A stretch of 64,000 nt of DNA from an uncultured Clostridia bacterium (GCA_947625155.1 CANQNG010000003.1:86064-150063); one strand, 5' to 3'; positions 28,895 through 37,941 are shown, counted from the stretch's first letter. Notes: generated by a model not told the origin, from the letters alone. Translations and numbers: made by a program.

Positions 28895-29368
28895 ATGTCA
28901 AAAAACTTTTCTCCGGAGATCCAAGCGGCAGTCGAGAATTTCTTTGCAGAGGACGACTGGCACTACGAGCCGATGGATGAGAATGGAGTCTTTCGCCTTG
29001 GCATCACACTCAAGAACAAATTCAAGAACGCCAGGATCTTCATGAACGTCCTGAACAACGGCATCGTCTGCCTGAGTGTCATACCGATGGGGGCAGATGA
29101 AAAAAACATGGCTCAGGTGAACGAGTTCATTGCAAGAGCCAACTACGGGCTGAATCACGGTAATTTTGAGCTGGACTTCCGGGACGGAGAGATCCGCTAC
29201 AAGACCAGTCTGATCTGTGGAAAAGAGATCCCGACCTTTGATCAGATCAAAGAAATGCTTTACATCAATGTCATGATGTTGGAACGGTACGGCAACGGAC
29301 TGGCTGAAGTCATGTTCGGGATGTCTACGCCTGAGGAAGCTATCAAGAGATGTGAAGAGGAAGACTGA
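28895..29368 (+). CDS. YbjN-like domain protein
   Basis: 157 residues from ATG 28895; an upstream in-frame ATG at 28808 precedes the promoter, so it cannot be the start. RBS AAAGG. Single alpha/beta domain resembling YbjN: an N-terminal helix (SPEIQAAVENFFAEDDW), strands, FELDFRDGEIRYKTSLICGK, and a C-terminal helix. It matches the C-terminal domain of the 16022-17233 protein. YbjN-type proteins are linked to stress or regulatory roles in enterobacteria; the role here is unknown. Single-gene unit with promoter and terminator. Confidence 0.65.
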   Translation: MSKNFSPEIQAAVENFFAEDDWHYEPMDENGVFRLGITLKNKFKNARIFMNVLNNGIVCLSVIPMGADEKNMAQVNEFIARANYGLNHGNFELDFRDGEIRYKTSLICGKEIPTFDQIKEMLYINVMMLERYGNGLAEVMFGMSTPEEAIKRCEEED

Positions 29369-29391
29369 TCTTCCTGAGATCCTAACAGGTT

Positions 29392-29421
29392 CCCGCTGCT
29401 TTCGGGCAGCGGGATCTTTTT
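29392..29421 (+). terminator. Terminator of the YbjN-like gene
   Basis: Stem CCCGCTGC/GCAGCGGG (29392-29399/29406-29413) followed by ATCTTTTT. Confidence 0.85.
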
Positions 29422-29481
29422 GACAAAATATCTATTTTTTTGCAGAAAATTTATGCACCTCTACGATCTTTTTGAAAACAA

Positions 29482-29510
29482 TTTACAAAAATTCAGGTAT
29501 ATGCTATAAT
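29482..29510 (+). promoter_or_regulatory. Promoter of the transporter-tatD operon
   Basis: TTTACA (29482-29487), 17 bases, TATAAT (29505-29510) with a TGC extended -10. Confidence 0.75.
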
Positions 29511-29542
29511 AGGAAAGACAGATCTGACAAAGGAGAATTTAC

Positions 29543-30649
29543 ATGAATGCGATCAGACGCTTCTGCCGGTCACAGCCTGTACTGGTCATTTCCTTTTTGG
29601 CGGCTCTGATAACGGTGTGTATCATCCCGCCGGATGCGGGATACCTCGGCTACTGTGACTGCACCGTCCTCATCGAGCTGTTTTGTCTGATGCTGACAGT
29701 GGCAGGGCTGCGCAGTTCCGGCTTTTTTGAAAGGGCAACACAACTGATGCTGCGGTATGCGGGGCATGTGCGGCGGCTGGGGCTGATCCTCTGGCTCATG
29801 TGCTTTGTTTCGGCAATGGTCGTCACTAATGATGTGGCACTGCTGACTTTTGTACCGCTGACGATACTGCTCTTTGAAGCCATACCGGATGAAAAAAACC
29901 GCATCCTCACCATCGTTCTGGAAACGGCAGCAGCCAATCTCGGCAGTATGCTCACACCGATCGGCAATCCGCAGAACCTCTATTTGTATGATGCCTTTCA
30001 CCTGACGGCAGGGGATCTCGTGCGGACGATGCTGCCTTCCGGCATGGCAGGCGTGGTGTGCCTGCTCCTGCTGACTGGTCTCCTCCCAAAGACATCCTGC
30101 CGCACGGAGGCACAAACGGCTGCGCCCATCCGGAAAAAGACGGCAGCTCTCTATGCGGCTGTGTTTTTGCTGTGCCTGCTGACGGTGTTCCGGGTCATAC
30201 CGGACTGGGCGTGTCTGCTCATCACGGTCATAACAGCACTGGTATCTGACAGAACGCTATTGCTGAAAGTGGACTATGCCCTGTTGGCAACGTTCCTGTG
30301 CTTTTTTGTATTTGTGGGAAATATTGCCCGTATCGAAGCTGTTCGGGGCTTCTTCTCGTCCGTTTTGCAGGGACGGGAGCTGCTGATCTCGGCTCTGCTT
30401 TCGCAGGGGATCAGCAATGTCCCTGCGGCGGTGATGCTGTCCGGCTTTACGGAGAACGGCACGGCGCTGATGCTCGGCGTAGACATCGGCGGCTTCGGAA
30501 CGCTCATTGCTTCGCTGGCAAGCCTGATCGCTTTCCAGCTCTACCGCAGATCCAAAGGCGCAAGGACAGGACAGTTCCTGCTGGTCTTTTCGGCAGTCAA
30601 TTTCGGAATGCTTGCCGTCCTGCTCGGTCTGGCGTACTGCATTCGATGA
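29543..30649 (+). CDS. ArsB/NhaD/SLC13-superfamily anion or cation permease
   Basis: 368 residues, about ten membrane segments, RBS AAAGGAG. Two family hallmarks: VTNDVALLTFVPLTIL and ANLGSMLTPIGNPQNLYLY (re-entrant loop of ion-transporter-superfamily proteins), with a third near the end (LSQGISNVPAAVMLSGF). Relatives carry citrate, dicarboxylates, arsenite or Na+/H+; the substrate cannot be told. It is followed 14 bases later by tatD. Confidence 0.85.
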   Translation: MNAIRRFCRSQPVLVISFLAALITVCIIPPDAGYLGYCDCTVLIELFCLMLTVAGLRSSGFFERATQLMLRYAGHVRRLGLILWLMCFVSAMVVTNDVALLTFVPLTILLFEAIPDEKNRILTIVLETAAANLGSMLTPIGNPQNLYLYDAFHLTAGDLVRTMLPSGMAGVVCLLLLTGLLPKTSCRTEAQTAAPIRKKTAALYAAVFLLCLLTVFRVIPDWACLLITVITALVSDRTLLLKVDYALLATFLCFFVFVGNIARIEAVRGFFSSVLQGRELLISALLSQGISNVPAAVMLSGFTENGTALMLGVDIGGFGTLIASLASLIAFQLYRRSKGARTGQFLLVFSAVNFGMLAVLLGLAYCIR

Positions 30650-30663
30650 AAGGGAGTAACAAC

Positions 30664-31437
30664 ATGATACGCTACTATGACATCGGACTAAATCTGTTCT
30701 GCCGGCAGTTCCCGGATCCGGAAACGGTCATCCGCCATGCTGCCGAAGCTGAGGTCGCCTGTATCCTGACGGGGACGGACATGCGGGAAAACCGGAAGAT
30801 CGACAGCTTTGTCCGCACCCATGCGGCATGGGGCACATGCGGCATCCATCCGCACAATGCCGATACGGCAAAACGGGAGGACTTTGAACAGATGGAACAA
30901 CTCCTCTCCAACGACCCGAAACTCGTGGCTGTTGGGGAATGCGGACTGGACTATGACCGGATGTTTTCCACCATGGAAAACCAGCTCCTCTGTCTGGAGC
31001 AGCATATCGTCCTTGCCAAAAAGCTCCATAAACCGCTGTTTCTGCACGAACGGAGCGCTTCGGAGGCGTTTATCCGCTGTTTCCGGCAGCATCCGGATGT
31101 GTGCGGGAATGCCGTTGTACACTGCTTTACCGGCAACCGGAAAACGCTGGAAACGTACTTGGAAATGGGTTTTTACATCGGCATTACCGGGTGGATCTGC
31201 GATGACCGCAGAGCGCAGGAACTGCGGGAAGCCGTGGAGATCCTGCCGCTTGACCGTGTGCTGCTCGAGACCGATGCGCCCTACCTCATCCCCCGCAATG
31301 TGAAAGGTCTGGGACGTGTCAACGTGCCGGAAAATATCCGCTACGTTGCCGCAGCGCTTGCCGGGTATCTGCACATCCCCGAGGAAGAACTGCTCCGCCA
31401 TGCCAAAGAAAATACGGAACGGCTGTTTGCTTTGTAG
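30664..31437 (+). CDS. tatD: TatD-family metal-dependent deoxyribonuclease
   Basis: 257 residues from ATG 30664 (AAAGGGAG upstream; the longer frame lies in the transporter gene). TatD-type start YYDIGLNL (as in Escherichia coli TatD, which reads DIGVNL, rather than the HxH form), then GIHPHN, GECGLDYDR, HERSA, VHCFTGN, ETDAPYL metal-binding motifs. Acts as a 3'-5' exonuclease or DNase in DNA repair or degradation. Confidence 0.93.
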   Translation: MIRYYDIGLNLFCRQFPDPETVIRHAAEAEVACILTGTDMRENRKIDSFVRTHAAWGTCGIHPHNADTAKREDFEQMEQLLSNDPKLVAVGECGLDYDRMFSTMENQLLCLEQHIVLAKKLHKPLFLHERSASEAFIRCFRQHPDVCGNAVVHCFTGNRKTLETYLEMGFYIGITGWICDDRRAQELREAVEILPLDRVLLETDAPYLIPRNVKGLGRVNVPENIRYVAAALAGYLHIPEEELLRHAKENTERLFAL

Positions 31438-31451
31438 TAGATGAATGCTGT

Positions 31452-31476
31452 CTGCTCCCGTATCATACGGGGGCAG
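31452..31476 (+). terminator. Hairpin after tatD
   Basis: 12-bp stem CTGCTCCCGTAT/ATACGGGGGCAG with a single-base centre and one G-T pair; only a weak T tract follows. Confidence 0.55.
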
Positions 31477-31530
31477 AATGTTATTATGGGCTGATAAACC
31501 GGACACGACAAAATCTTAAACATTCCTTTA

Positions 31531-31559
31531 TTGCATCTGAACCATTTTTCCTGTATAAT
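31531..31559 (+). promoter_or_regulatory. Promoter of the two-component operon
   Basis: TTGCAT (31531-31536), 17 bases, TATAAT (31554-31559). Confidence 0.75.
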
Positions 31560-31599
31560 CAATAACAGGATACCCGAAAAACAGGAAAGGAGAAACAAC

Positions 31600-32298
31600 A
31601 TGGCTTATCACATCCTCATCTGCGATGACGAAAGAGACATCGTAAGCGCCCTGAAGATCTACCTCACACGGGATGACTACATCCTGCACACTGCCTATAA
31701 CGGCAAGGAAGCCCTTTCTCTGCTGCAGCAGGAACACATCGACCTTGTGCTGCTCGACATCATGATGCCGGAAATGGACGGCATTGCGGCGATGCAGGAA
31801 CTGCGCAAGTCGTATAACATCCCTGTCATCCTGCTGACGGCTAAGAGTGAGGACACCGACAAGATCAGCGGTCTGGAACTGGGGGCAGATGACTACATCA
31901 CCAAGCCCTTTAACCCGATGGAGGTGCTTGCCCGCATCAAGTCACAGCTCCGGCGCTACACGCAGCTCGGCAGTGCTGCTGGCACGGAAAAGTCCGCTTC
32001 CCTGCTCCGGGTCGGCAGCATCGTCATAAACGATGCGGAAAAGACCGTGACCGTGGACGGCGATCCGGTCAGCCTGACACCGACCGAGTATGCCATCCTG
32101 CTGTTCCTGATGCGGTCGCCTGATCAGGTATTCTCACCGCAGGAGATCTATACCTCCGTCCGGGGAGAACTGCCCTATGGTGCGGAGGGAACGATCGCTG
32201 TACACATCCGCCATATCCGTGAAAAGATCGAGATCGATCCTGCCGAACCCCGCTTTCTCAAGGCGGTCTGGGGGCAGGGCTACAAGCTGGAAGGGTGA
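31600..32298 (+). CDS. OmpR/VanR-family response regulator
   Basis: 232 residues from ATG 31600 (GAAAGGAG upstream; the longer frame starts within the promoter). Receiver domain: acidic pocket CDDERD, phospho-acceptor Asp53 in LLDIMMPEMDG, Thr in LLTAKSED, Lys in YITKPFNP. Winged-helix DNA-binding domain from about 130 (SLTPTEYAILLFLMRS, VHIRHIREKI). Most similar in style to VanR-type regulators. The partner kinase starts 5 bases after its stop. Confidence 0.95.
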   Translation: MAYHILICDDERDIVSALKIYLTRDDYILHTAYNGKEALSLLQQEHIDLVLLDIMMPEMDGIAAMQELRKSYNIPVILLTAKSEDTDKISGLELGADDYITKPFNPMEVLARIKSQLRRYTQLGSAAGTEKSASLLRVGSIVINDAEKTVTVDGDPVSLTPTEYAILLFLMRSPDQVFSPQEIYTSVRGELPYGAEGTIAVHIRHIREKIEIDPAEPRFLKAVWGQGYKLEG

Positions 32299-32303
32299 TC
32301 TCC

Positions 32304-34586
32304 ATGAAAAAGACCAGAGTCTCGCCCCGCAGAAGCCGTTTTCTCAAGCTCTTTGCTGTACTGCTGTTCATTATTTGTCTGGCAGGGGCAGGAACGTGTA
32401 CTTTCCTGACACTGTATCTGTACAGTTCCGGCTACTACAGCGCCTCGGAGGAAACGCTCGGACATAATTTGCTGAACGCCCTGTGCGCCGATGATATTTA
32501 TGCCCTTCGTACCCGGTTCGAGGGGCTGAAAAGTGAGGGCTATTTTGCGAAAGAGACCACGGAACAGCTCCGGTCACAGCTCTATGAGGGGTTCATGGAC
32601 GGCTATGAGGAGAGCCAGACCAATTTCTTTTTCACCATCCATGACATGGCGGACAAGGAACTACTGTCCTCCTACAAAGACGGCTACCAGTGTTCACAGG
32701 TACAGGTGTACGGGGATACCACCGAGGAAATGCACACGGTCGATCTCACCGAAGAGGAATACGAGAATTTCACTTTCCCGGACAATATGGTCAGCGGTCC
32801 GGACGTAGAAACGGAATACCTGTACTCCGAAACGACACCGGAAGCGCTTGGGTTTGAGGGCTATGCCTACGATGAAAAGGGAAAATTCCTGCGGCAGTAT
32901 AACGAGGCGGGCGATCTCTACCTGATACGCTTCGATGCGGACGGAACGCCCTATATCGAGTACCACCCGGCAGGCGACGAGACCGCAGAGCCCGATTCGA
33001 TACCTGCACCTGTCGAGTCCGAACATGAAATGATCTACCATGTCAGCTATGTCACAGCGACGACTGAAAATGCCTACTACATCACCGGGTATGTGCGGGA
33101 CAGCTTTCAGGCGGCAGACAAATATGCCAATGTCCGCAATGTGGTACACGAACGCTATCGGTTCCGGTATGTGTTCCCTGCCGCTGCCGGCGGATGCGCC
33201 CTGCTGGGGCTGGTCTGCCTGATCTATCTGGTCGCCTGTGCCGGGTATCATCCGGGCGTGGAACAGGCAGAGGGGTCGGTCTTTGAAAAGATCCCCTTTG
33301 ACGTGTTTACTGCCGGTATCGTGGTGCTTGGTGCAGGTTTTACCTTGCTTCTGAGCGATATCTATTTCTCATCACGGGACAGTGCGATAACTGCAATGGG
33401 CTTTGTGGGGACGGCAACAGTTCTGTACGGGCTGCTGGTGCTGTGGTTCATGGTGAGTACGGCGGTGCGCATCCGGACGGGGACGATCATCCGGCATAAT
33501 GTGGGCATCATCGTCCTGCGCTGGTGCTGGATATGGCTGAAAAAAGCAAAGCGGAGCGTGCGTGATCTCCTCTCCGATCTGCCGATGTTCTGGCAGGCGG
33601 CGGCATTTCTGGCGGGCTACCTGATCGTGCATCTGTTCAGCCTGTATCTGCTGTATGAAACGAGAGATGAGCTGGCATTCGGACTGATGATCTTTCTGGA
33701 CTTCCTTGCATTCGGCGTGATCTGCGTGGTCATATGGGATCTGCACATCCTCGGACAGGGCGGCAAGAAAATGGCAGAAGGCGATCTGACCGATAAGATC
33801 CCCGAACACAAACTGATCGGCTGCTTCCGGAAACATGCGCAGCATCTCAATTCCCTTGGCGACGGGATGAATAAGGCGGTGGAGGAACGGCTGAAAAGCG
33901 AACGCTTCCGGACGGAACTGATCGCCAATGTGTCCCACGACCTGCGGACACCGCTGACCTCGATCATCAACTACACCGACCTGCTTTCTAAGCTCGATCT
34001 GCAGGACGAACAGGCAAAAGAGTACATCGACGTACTTGCCCGGCAGTCTGCCCGGCTGCGGAAGCTCACGGAAGATGTGCTGGAAGCCTCCAAGGCAACG
34101 ACCGGAAATATCAAGACGGTAAAGGAACGCATGGATTTGCGGGTATTGATCGAACAGATCGAAGGCGAATTCACGGAACGTCTGGAGGAAAAGGACTTAC
34201 AGCTCATCCATTCGATCTCCGACAAGCCGCTGTATATCTTGGCGGACGGCAGATCGCTCTGGCGTGTCATGGACAATCTGTTCAGCAACATCTGCAAGTA
34301 TGCCATGGAAGGCACAAGGGTCTATCTGAATGCGCTCTCACTGGACGGGGAGATCATACTCATGCTGCGGAATATTTCGGCGGTGCAGCTCAATATCAGC
34401 GCTGACGAGCTGATGGAGCGCTTTGTGCAGGGCGACCGTTCCCGGAATACAGAGGGCAGCGGACTGGGGCTTTCCATTGCGCAAAGTCTGACCGCTTTGC
34501 AGGACGGGCGGATGGAATTGCAGATCGACGGGGACTTGTTCAAGGTGACACTGGTGTTCCCGCCTGCGGCTGAACAGGAAGCGTGA
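32304..34586 (+). CDS. Multi-TM sensor histidine kinase
   Basis: 760 residues from ATG 32304 (AAGGG 8 bases upstream). Membrane segment about 14-38, a large outer domain about 39-285, about five further membrane segments (about 288-480), a HAMP-like segment, then HisKA with phospho-acceptor His545 (NVSHDLRTPLTSI) and an HATPase with N box (NLFSNICKY) and G box (GSGLGLSI). The outer domain is acidic and unrecognised; the many segments are more than the usual two. Clostridial VanS-like architecture; signal unknown. Confidence 0.93.
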   Translation: MKKTRVSPRRSRFLKLFAVLLFIICLAGAGTCTFLTLYLYSSGYYSASEETLGHNLLNALCADDIYALRTRFEGLKSEGYFAKETTEQLRSQLYEGFMDGYEESQTNFFFTIHDMADKELLSSYKDGYQCSQVQVYGDTTEEMHTVDLTEEEYENFTFPDNMVSGPDVETEYLYSETTPEALGFEGYAYDEKGKFLRQYNEAGDLYLIRFDADGTPYIEYHPAGDETAEPDSIPAPVESEHEMIYHVSYVTATTENAYYITGYVRDSFQAADKYANVRNVVHERYRFRYVFPAAAGGCALLGLVCLIYLVACAGYHPGVEQAEGSVFEKIPFDVFTAGIVVLGAGFTLLLSDIYFSSRDSAITAMGFVGTATVLYGLLVLWFMVSTAVRIRTGTIIRHNVGIIVLRWCWIWLKKAKRSVRDLLSDLPMFWQAAAFLAGYLIVHLFSLYLLYETRDELAFGLMIFLDFLAFGVICVVIWDLHILGQGGKKMAEGDLTDKIPEHKLIGCFRKHAQHLNSLGDGMNKAVEERLKSERFRTELIANVSHDLRTPLTSIINYTDLLSKLDLQDEQAKEYIDVLARQSARLRKLTEDVLEASKATTGNIKTVKERMDLRVLIEQIEGEFTERLEEKDLQLIHSISDKPLYILADGRSLWRVMDNLFSNICKYAMEGTRVYLNALSLDGEIILMLRNISAVQLNISADELMERFVQGDRSRNTEGSGLGLSIAQSLTALQDGRMELQIDGDLFKVTLVFPPAAEQEA

Positions 34587-35076
34587 CAGCACAAAGGGTG
34601 CAGCGTCACGCTACTTTCCGCCCAAGGGCGGAAAGGATAGTACCTAACAATTGAAAGAAGGGGGCGCTTTTTGCCAAAAGCGCCCCCTCGTCCAAAAACA
34701 GCATCCATGCTGTTTTTGGACTTCACCCCCTGAAAAGGGCGTAGCATAGAAGTGTTTCGCCGCCTGCGGGCGGCGACCAGAGGGCGCTGCCCTCTGGACT
34801 CCTGCCAGCTTTTTGAAAAAAGCTGGACCAAAAACTTTTGATATGTCGCCCAATGCGCCTGACGGCGCAAAGGGCGACTGCTCTCAGGTAAGATAAAAGT
34901 AGCAGTCAAGCAAGCCGACCTTTGCGGCGCAGCCGCATTGGGAGGCAAAACGGAGCCGGCAGCCTGCCGGTGTTAATTTTTGGAAAATACACCGCCCGTC
35001 ACATTTTCTCCGGTTTTGTGGTATACTAACAACGGAGCGATCTTGCTCCGATCACTTTCCGGAAGGAGAATGTACC
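34587..35076. repeat. 490-base gene-free region packed with hairpins
   Basis: At least seven stem-loops in tandem: 34660-34687 (12 bp), 34691-34720 (14 bp, 2-base loop), 34758-34775, 34777-34797 (CCAGAGGGC/GCCCTCTGG), 34805-34826 (CCAGCTTTTT/AAAAAGCTGG), 34845-34878 (two-part stem) and 34956-34970. No ORF with coding character. The first hairpin may end the kinase transcript. The run of different palindromes resembles intergenic repeat elements of the Ruminococcaceae type; no second copy is in the window. Confidence 0.7.
35022..35027 (+). promoter_or_regulatory. Extended -10 promoter of hsp20
   Basis: TGG-TATACT. No good -35 at 16-18 bases. No CIRCE element was found. Confidence 0.45.
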
Positions 35077-35499
35077 ATGTTTGCACCAGAGCTATTCCGC
35101 AGGAACTTGCTCGATGATTTTTTTGAGTTTCCTTTTTCCATGTCCCGCACTGCTGCGGGGACGATGAAAGCCGATGTCCGGGAAACCGACCACAGCTATG
35201 AGCTGGAGATCGACCTCCCCGGCATCCGGAAAGAAGATGTCAAGGCAGAGCTGAACAACGGCTATCTGACAGTCATGGCATCCGCATCCCGGAACGATGA
35301 CGAAAAGGATGCAGGCGGCAGCTATATCCGCCGGGAGCGTTTCAGCGGCGCATTCAGCCGGAGCTTCTATGTGGGTGAGGCTGTCAGGGAAGACGAGATC
35401 AGCGCTAAGTTTTCGGACGGCGTGCTGAAACTCTCCGTCCCGAAAAAAGAGAAACAGCCCGATGTCGATACCCGTAAGTATATCGCCATCGAGAGTTGA
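35077..35499 (+). CDS. Hsp20 / small heat-shock protein
   Basis: 140 residues. Alpha-crystallin domain about 28-130 with the family's ELEIDLPGIRKEDVKAELNNGYLTV and the A/G-x-L motif (DGVLKLSVPK). It holds unfolding proteins in a refoldable state. RBS GGAAGGAG. The leader contains CTCC (35046-35049), able to pair with the RBS GGAG (35065-35068). Confidence 0.94.
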   Translation: MFAPELFRRNLLDDFFEFPFSMSRTAAGTMKADVRETDHSYELEIDLPGIRKEDVKAELNNGYLTVMASASRNDDEKDAGGSYIRRERFSGAFSRSFYVGEAVREDEISAKFSDGVLKLSVPKKEKQPDVDTRKYIAIES

Positions 35500-35503
35500 C
35501 ACA

Positions 35504-35529
35504 AAAGGGAGAGCCTGCGCTCTCCCTTT
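35504..35529. terminator. Bidirectional terminator between hsp20 and the small membrane protein
   Basis: Perfect 11-bp stem AAAGGGAGAGC/GCTCTCCCTTT, CTGC loop. Confidence 0.8.
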
Positions 35530-35541
35530 GTTCATTCTTGT

Positions 35542-35757
35542 TCATTCGATGTGATAGTCGTCCTCGTTGAGGATGACAACATTTTCGTCCTTGCGCCGGA
35601 TCGTGCCGGTCTGCGGATCGTAGCAATATTCCTCTGCTTTCCTGCGCAGTGCCTTCAAGCCCGCTTTCAGCACAAAGGGCGCTGCTGCACAGGATATCAC
35701 AGTCAGCACTGCACTTCCTGCCAGTAGACTCACGGGTGCGAGCAGATTTTTTTTCAT
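35542..35757 (-). CDS. Small single-TM protein, unknown
   Basis: 71 residues: one hydrophobic segment about 5-30 (LAPVSLLAGSAVLTVISCAAAPFVL), then a basic stretch and an acidic end. No family recognised. It lies 45 bases after fba on the same strand and may share its transcript. RBS GAGGGT before ATG 35757. Confidence 0.6.
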   Translation of the reverse strand: MKKNLLAPVSLLAGSAVLTVISCAAAPFVLKAGLKALRRKAEEYCYDPQTGTIRRKDENVVILNEDDYHIE

Positions 35758-35802
35758 AAGACCCTCCTGTTGCGGGAATTGCGGGAATTGCCGGTGAAAT
35801 GC

Positions 35803-36669
35803 TTATGCCTTGCCGACAGAACCGAACAGCTCCATCTTTTCCTTGACGGTAACCTTGATCGCCTCAAAGCCCGGTGCAAGCAGTTTTCTGGGGTCAAATC
35901 CCTTGCCCTGAAGATCCTTGCCCGCTTCGATGTACTTCCGGGTAGCCTCTTGGAATGCAAGCTGGCACTCTGTATTGACATTGATCTTGGCAACGCCGAG
36001 GGAAATTGCCTTCTTGATCATATCAGCTGGGATGCCTGTACCGCCGTGCAGTACCAGCGGCATATCGCCGACCTTTTCCTTCACGGCTGCAAGGGTCTCG
36101 AAAGACAGACCTTCCCAGTTCTCCGGATACTTGCCGTGGATGTTGCCGATACCGGCAGCCAGCATAGTCACGCCCAGATCTGCGATCTTCTTGCACTCTT
36201 CGGGGTCAGCGCACTCGCCCTTACCAACAACACCGTCCTCTTCGCCGCCGATCGCACCGACCTCAGCCTCGAGGGAAAGCCCCAGTACTTCGCAGGCGTT
36301 CCGCAGAATGGTCGTCTTTTCCACATTTTCCTCAAACGGCAGATGAGAACCGTCAAACATGATGGACGAGAAGCCGGCATTGATGCAAGCCTTTGCGCCC
36401 TCAAAAGAGCCGTGGTCAAGGTGCAGAGCGACCGGAACGGTGATATTCAGCTCCTCCAGCATGCCCTTTACCATGCCGACAACGGTCTTGTAACCGCACA
36501 TGTACTTGCCTGCACCCTCGGAAACGCCGAGAATGACCGGAGACTGCAGTTCCTGCGCTGTCAGCAGGATCGCCTTTGTCCACTCAAGATCGTTGATGTT
36601 GAACTGTCCGACAGCATATTTGCCGTCTCTTGCCTTGTTCAGCATGTCCTTAGCAGAAACTAATGCCAT
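35803..36669 (-). CDS. fba: Class II fructose-1,6-bisphosphate aldolase
   Basis: 288 residues from ATG 36669 (AGGAGG upstream). Zinc-binding motif HLDHGS, KINVNTECQ (phosphate loop) and LHGGTGIP (zinc His) are all present. It splits fructose bisphosphate in glycolysis. Own promoter. Confidence 0.97.
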   Translation of the reverse strand: MALVSAKDMLNKARDGKYAVGQFNINDLEWTKAILLTAQELQSPVILGVSEGAGKYMCGYKTVVGMVKGMLEELNITVPVALHLDHGSFEGAKACINAGFSSIMFDGSHLPFEENVEKTTILRNACEVLGLSLEAEVGAIGGEEDGVVGKGECADPEECKKIADLGVTMLAAGIGNIHGKYPENWEGLSFETLAAVKEKVGDMPLVLHGGTGIPADMIKKAISLGVAKINVNTECQLAFQEATRKYIEAGKDLQGKGFDPRKLLAPGFEAIKVTVKEKMELFGSVGKA

Positions 36670-36723
36670 AATGAGATTCCTCCTGAAAATTTGATAGAAA
36701 GGGCAGCAAGCCCTGTCAATACT

Positions 36724-36752
36724 ATTATACAGCATCCTGCCTGAAATTGCAA
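36724..36752 (-). promoter_or_regulatory. Promoter of fba
   Basis: Minus strand TTGCAA (36747-36752), 17 bases, TATAAT (36724-36729). Confidence 0.75.
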
Positions 36753-36885
36753 GTCTTTCCGAAAAAATTTACATATCCTTGTATTTTTCTGTTCTGGGTA
36801 CGCTGCAAAATGCCGTTTTATTGTACACATCGTGCTTTCAAAAGCGGTATTTTTTGTCGTCCTATACAAAATACAGAAAAAAAGC

Positions 36886-36914
36886 TTGACATTTCTGTAA
36901 ACCTGATCTACAAT
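36886..36914 (+). promoter_or_regulatory. Promoter of the DUF975 gene
   Basis: TTGACA (36886-36891), 17 bases, TACAAT (36909-36914). AAGGGGG RBS follows at 36949-36955. The region between this and the fba promoter is AT-rich and otherwise empty. Confidence 0.8.
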
Positions 36915-36965
36915 AAAAACAGGCAGGGTACGCCCTGCATACTGATGCAAGGGGGAAACCTTTTT

Positions 36966-37937
36966 ATGTGGACAAATAGTCTATTGAAGAAAAACGCATG
37001 GGAGAAGCTGAAAGGCTACTACTGGTCTGCGCTGGGCGTGGTGCTCCTGTCCTCTATTCTGGGCGCTGATTCCGGCGGGAGCTTTTTGGGCGGCGGCGGT
37101 TCTTCCTACACGAGACAACAGACAGGAAACGGGGGCGCTTCTTCGGATATATCTCCGGAACAGGCACTGATGTTCCTGCTGGTCGCCATGATCATCATGC
37201 TGATCGCATGGATCTTTGTCTTTGGGTTCAAGATGCTGCTTGGCAATCCTGTCAAGTGCGGCGAGTGCAAGTATTTCTGTGCAGCAAGAAACGGCGACCC
37301 GAATTTCTCACATCTGTTTGACAATTTCAGAAACGGCAGCTATATGCCCACTGTCAAGACCATGTTCTTCAAAGATCTGTATGTTTTCCTGTGGTCGCTG
37401 TTGTTTGTCATCCCGGGCATCATCAAGACATATGAATATTTCCTGATCCCCTATCTGTTGGCAGAAAATCCCCGGCTGTCCAGACAGCGTGCCTTTGAGA
37501 TCTCCAAAAAGACGATGGACGGCGAAAAGTTCAAGCTATTTGTACTGGGGCTTTCCTTTATCGGCTGGTATCTGTTAGGCTATCTGGCTTGCTGCATCGG
37601 TACGATCTTTGTCACGCCCTATCAGACAGCGACCTATGCGGAATTCTATATGTGCATGCGGGCGAAGATGCTTTCCTACGGCTACACCACAGAAGATGAG
37701 CTGTGCGGAGAAGTGGCAGACGGCAGCTTCTTTGGCGGTACGCCCTATGGCGGCAGCGGAGATGCGTTCTACGGCTCTAACAACTATGGCGATACCACAT
37801 ACGGGAACAACAGCTACGGCGATCCCTACAACAACTCCTCCAACTCCTACGACCCCTACAATACGAACTCTTATAACAATGGCAGTCCCTACAGAAAGAA
37901 TGATGACGACGACCCCAATAATCCCTATAACAGCTAA
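36966..37937 (+). CDS. DUF975-family membrane protein
   Basis: 323 residues from ATG 36966 (AAGGGGG RBS 10 bases upstream). DUF975-type start (MWTNSLLKKNAWEKLKGYYW), then about five or six membrane segments. The family pattern LFFVIPGIIKTYEYFLIPYLLAENP followed by SRQRAFEISKKTMDGEKFKLF is present. The C-terminal 60 residues are a low-complexity Tyr/Asn/Gly/Ser tail rich in SYGDPY-type repeats, unusual for the family. Function unknown. Confidence 0.9.
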   Translation: MWTNSLLKKNAWEKLKGYYWSALGVVLLSSILGADSGGSFLGGGGSSYTRQQTGNGGASSDISPEQALMFLLVAMIIMLIAWIFVFGFKMLLGNPVKCGECKYFCAARNGDPNFSHLFDNFRNGSYMPTVKTMFFKDLYVFLWSLLFVIPGIIKTYEYFLIPYLLAENPRLSRQRAFEISKKTMDGEKFKLFVLGLSFIGWYLLGYLACCIGTIFVTPYQTATYAEFYMCMRAKMLSYGYTTEDELCGEVADGSFFGGTPYGGSGDAFYGSNNYGDTTYGNNSYGDPYNNSSNSYDPYNTNSYNNGSPYRKNDDDDPNNPYNS

Positions 37938-37941
37938 ATGC

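Noticed and set aside
34322..34948. 208-residue minus ORF in and beyond the hairpin region
   Set aside because: Runs through palindromes and the antisense of the kinase; no coding character.
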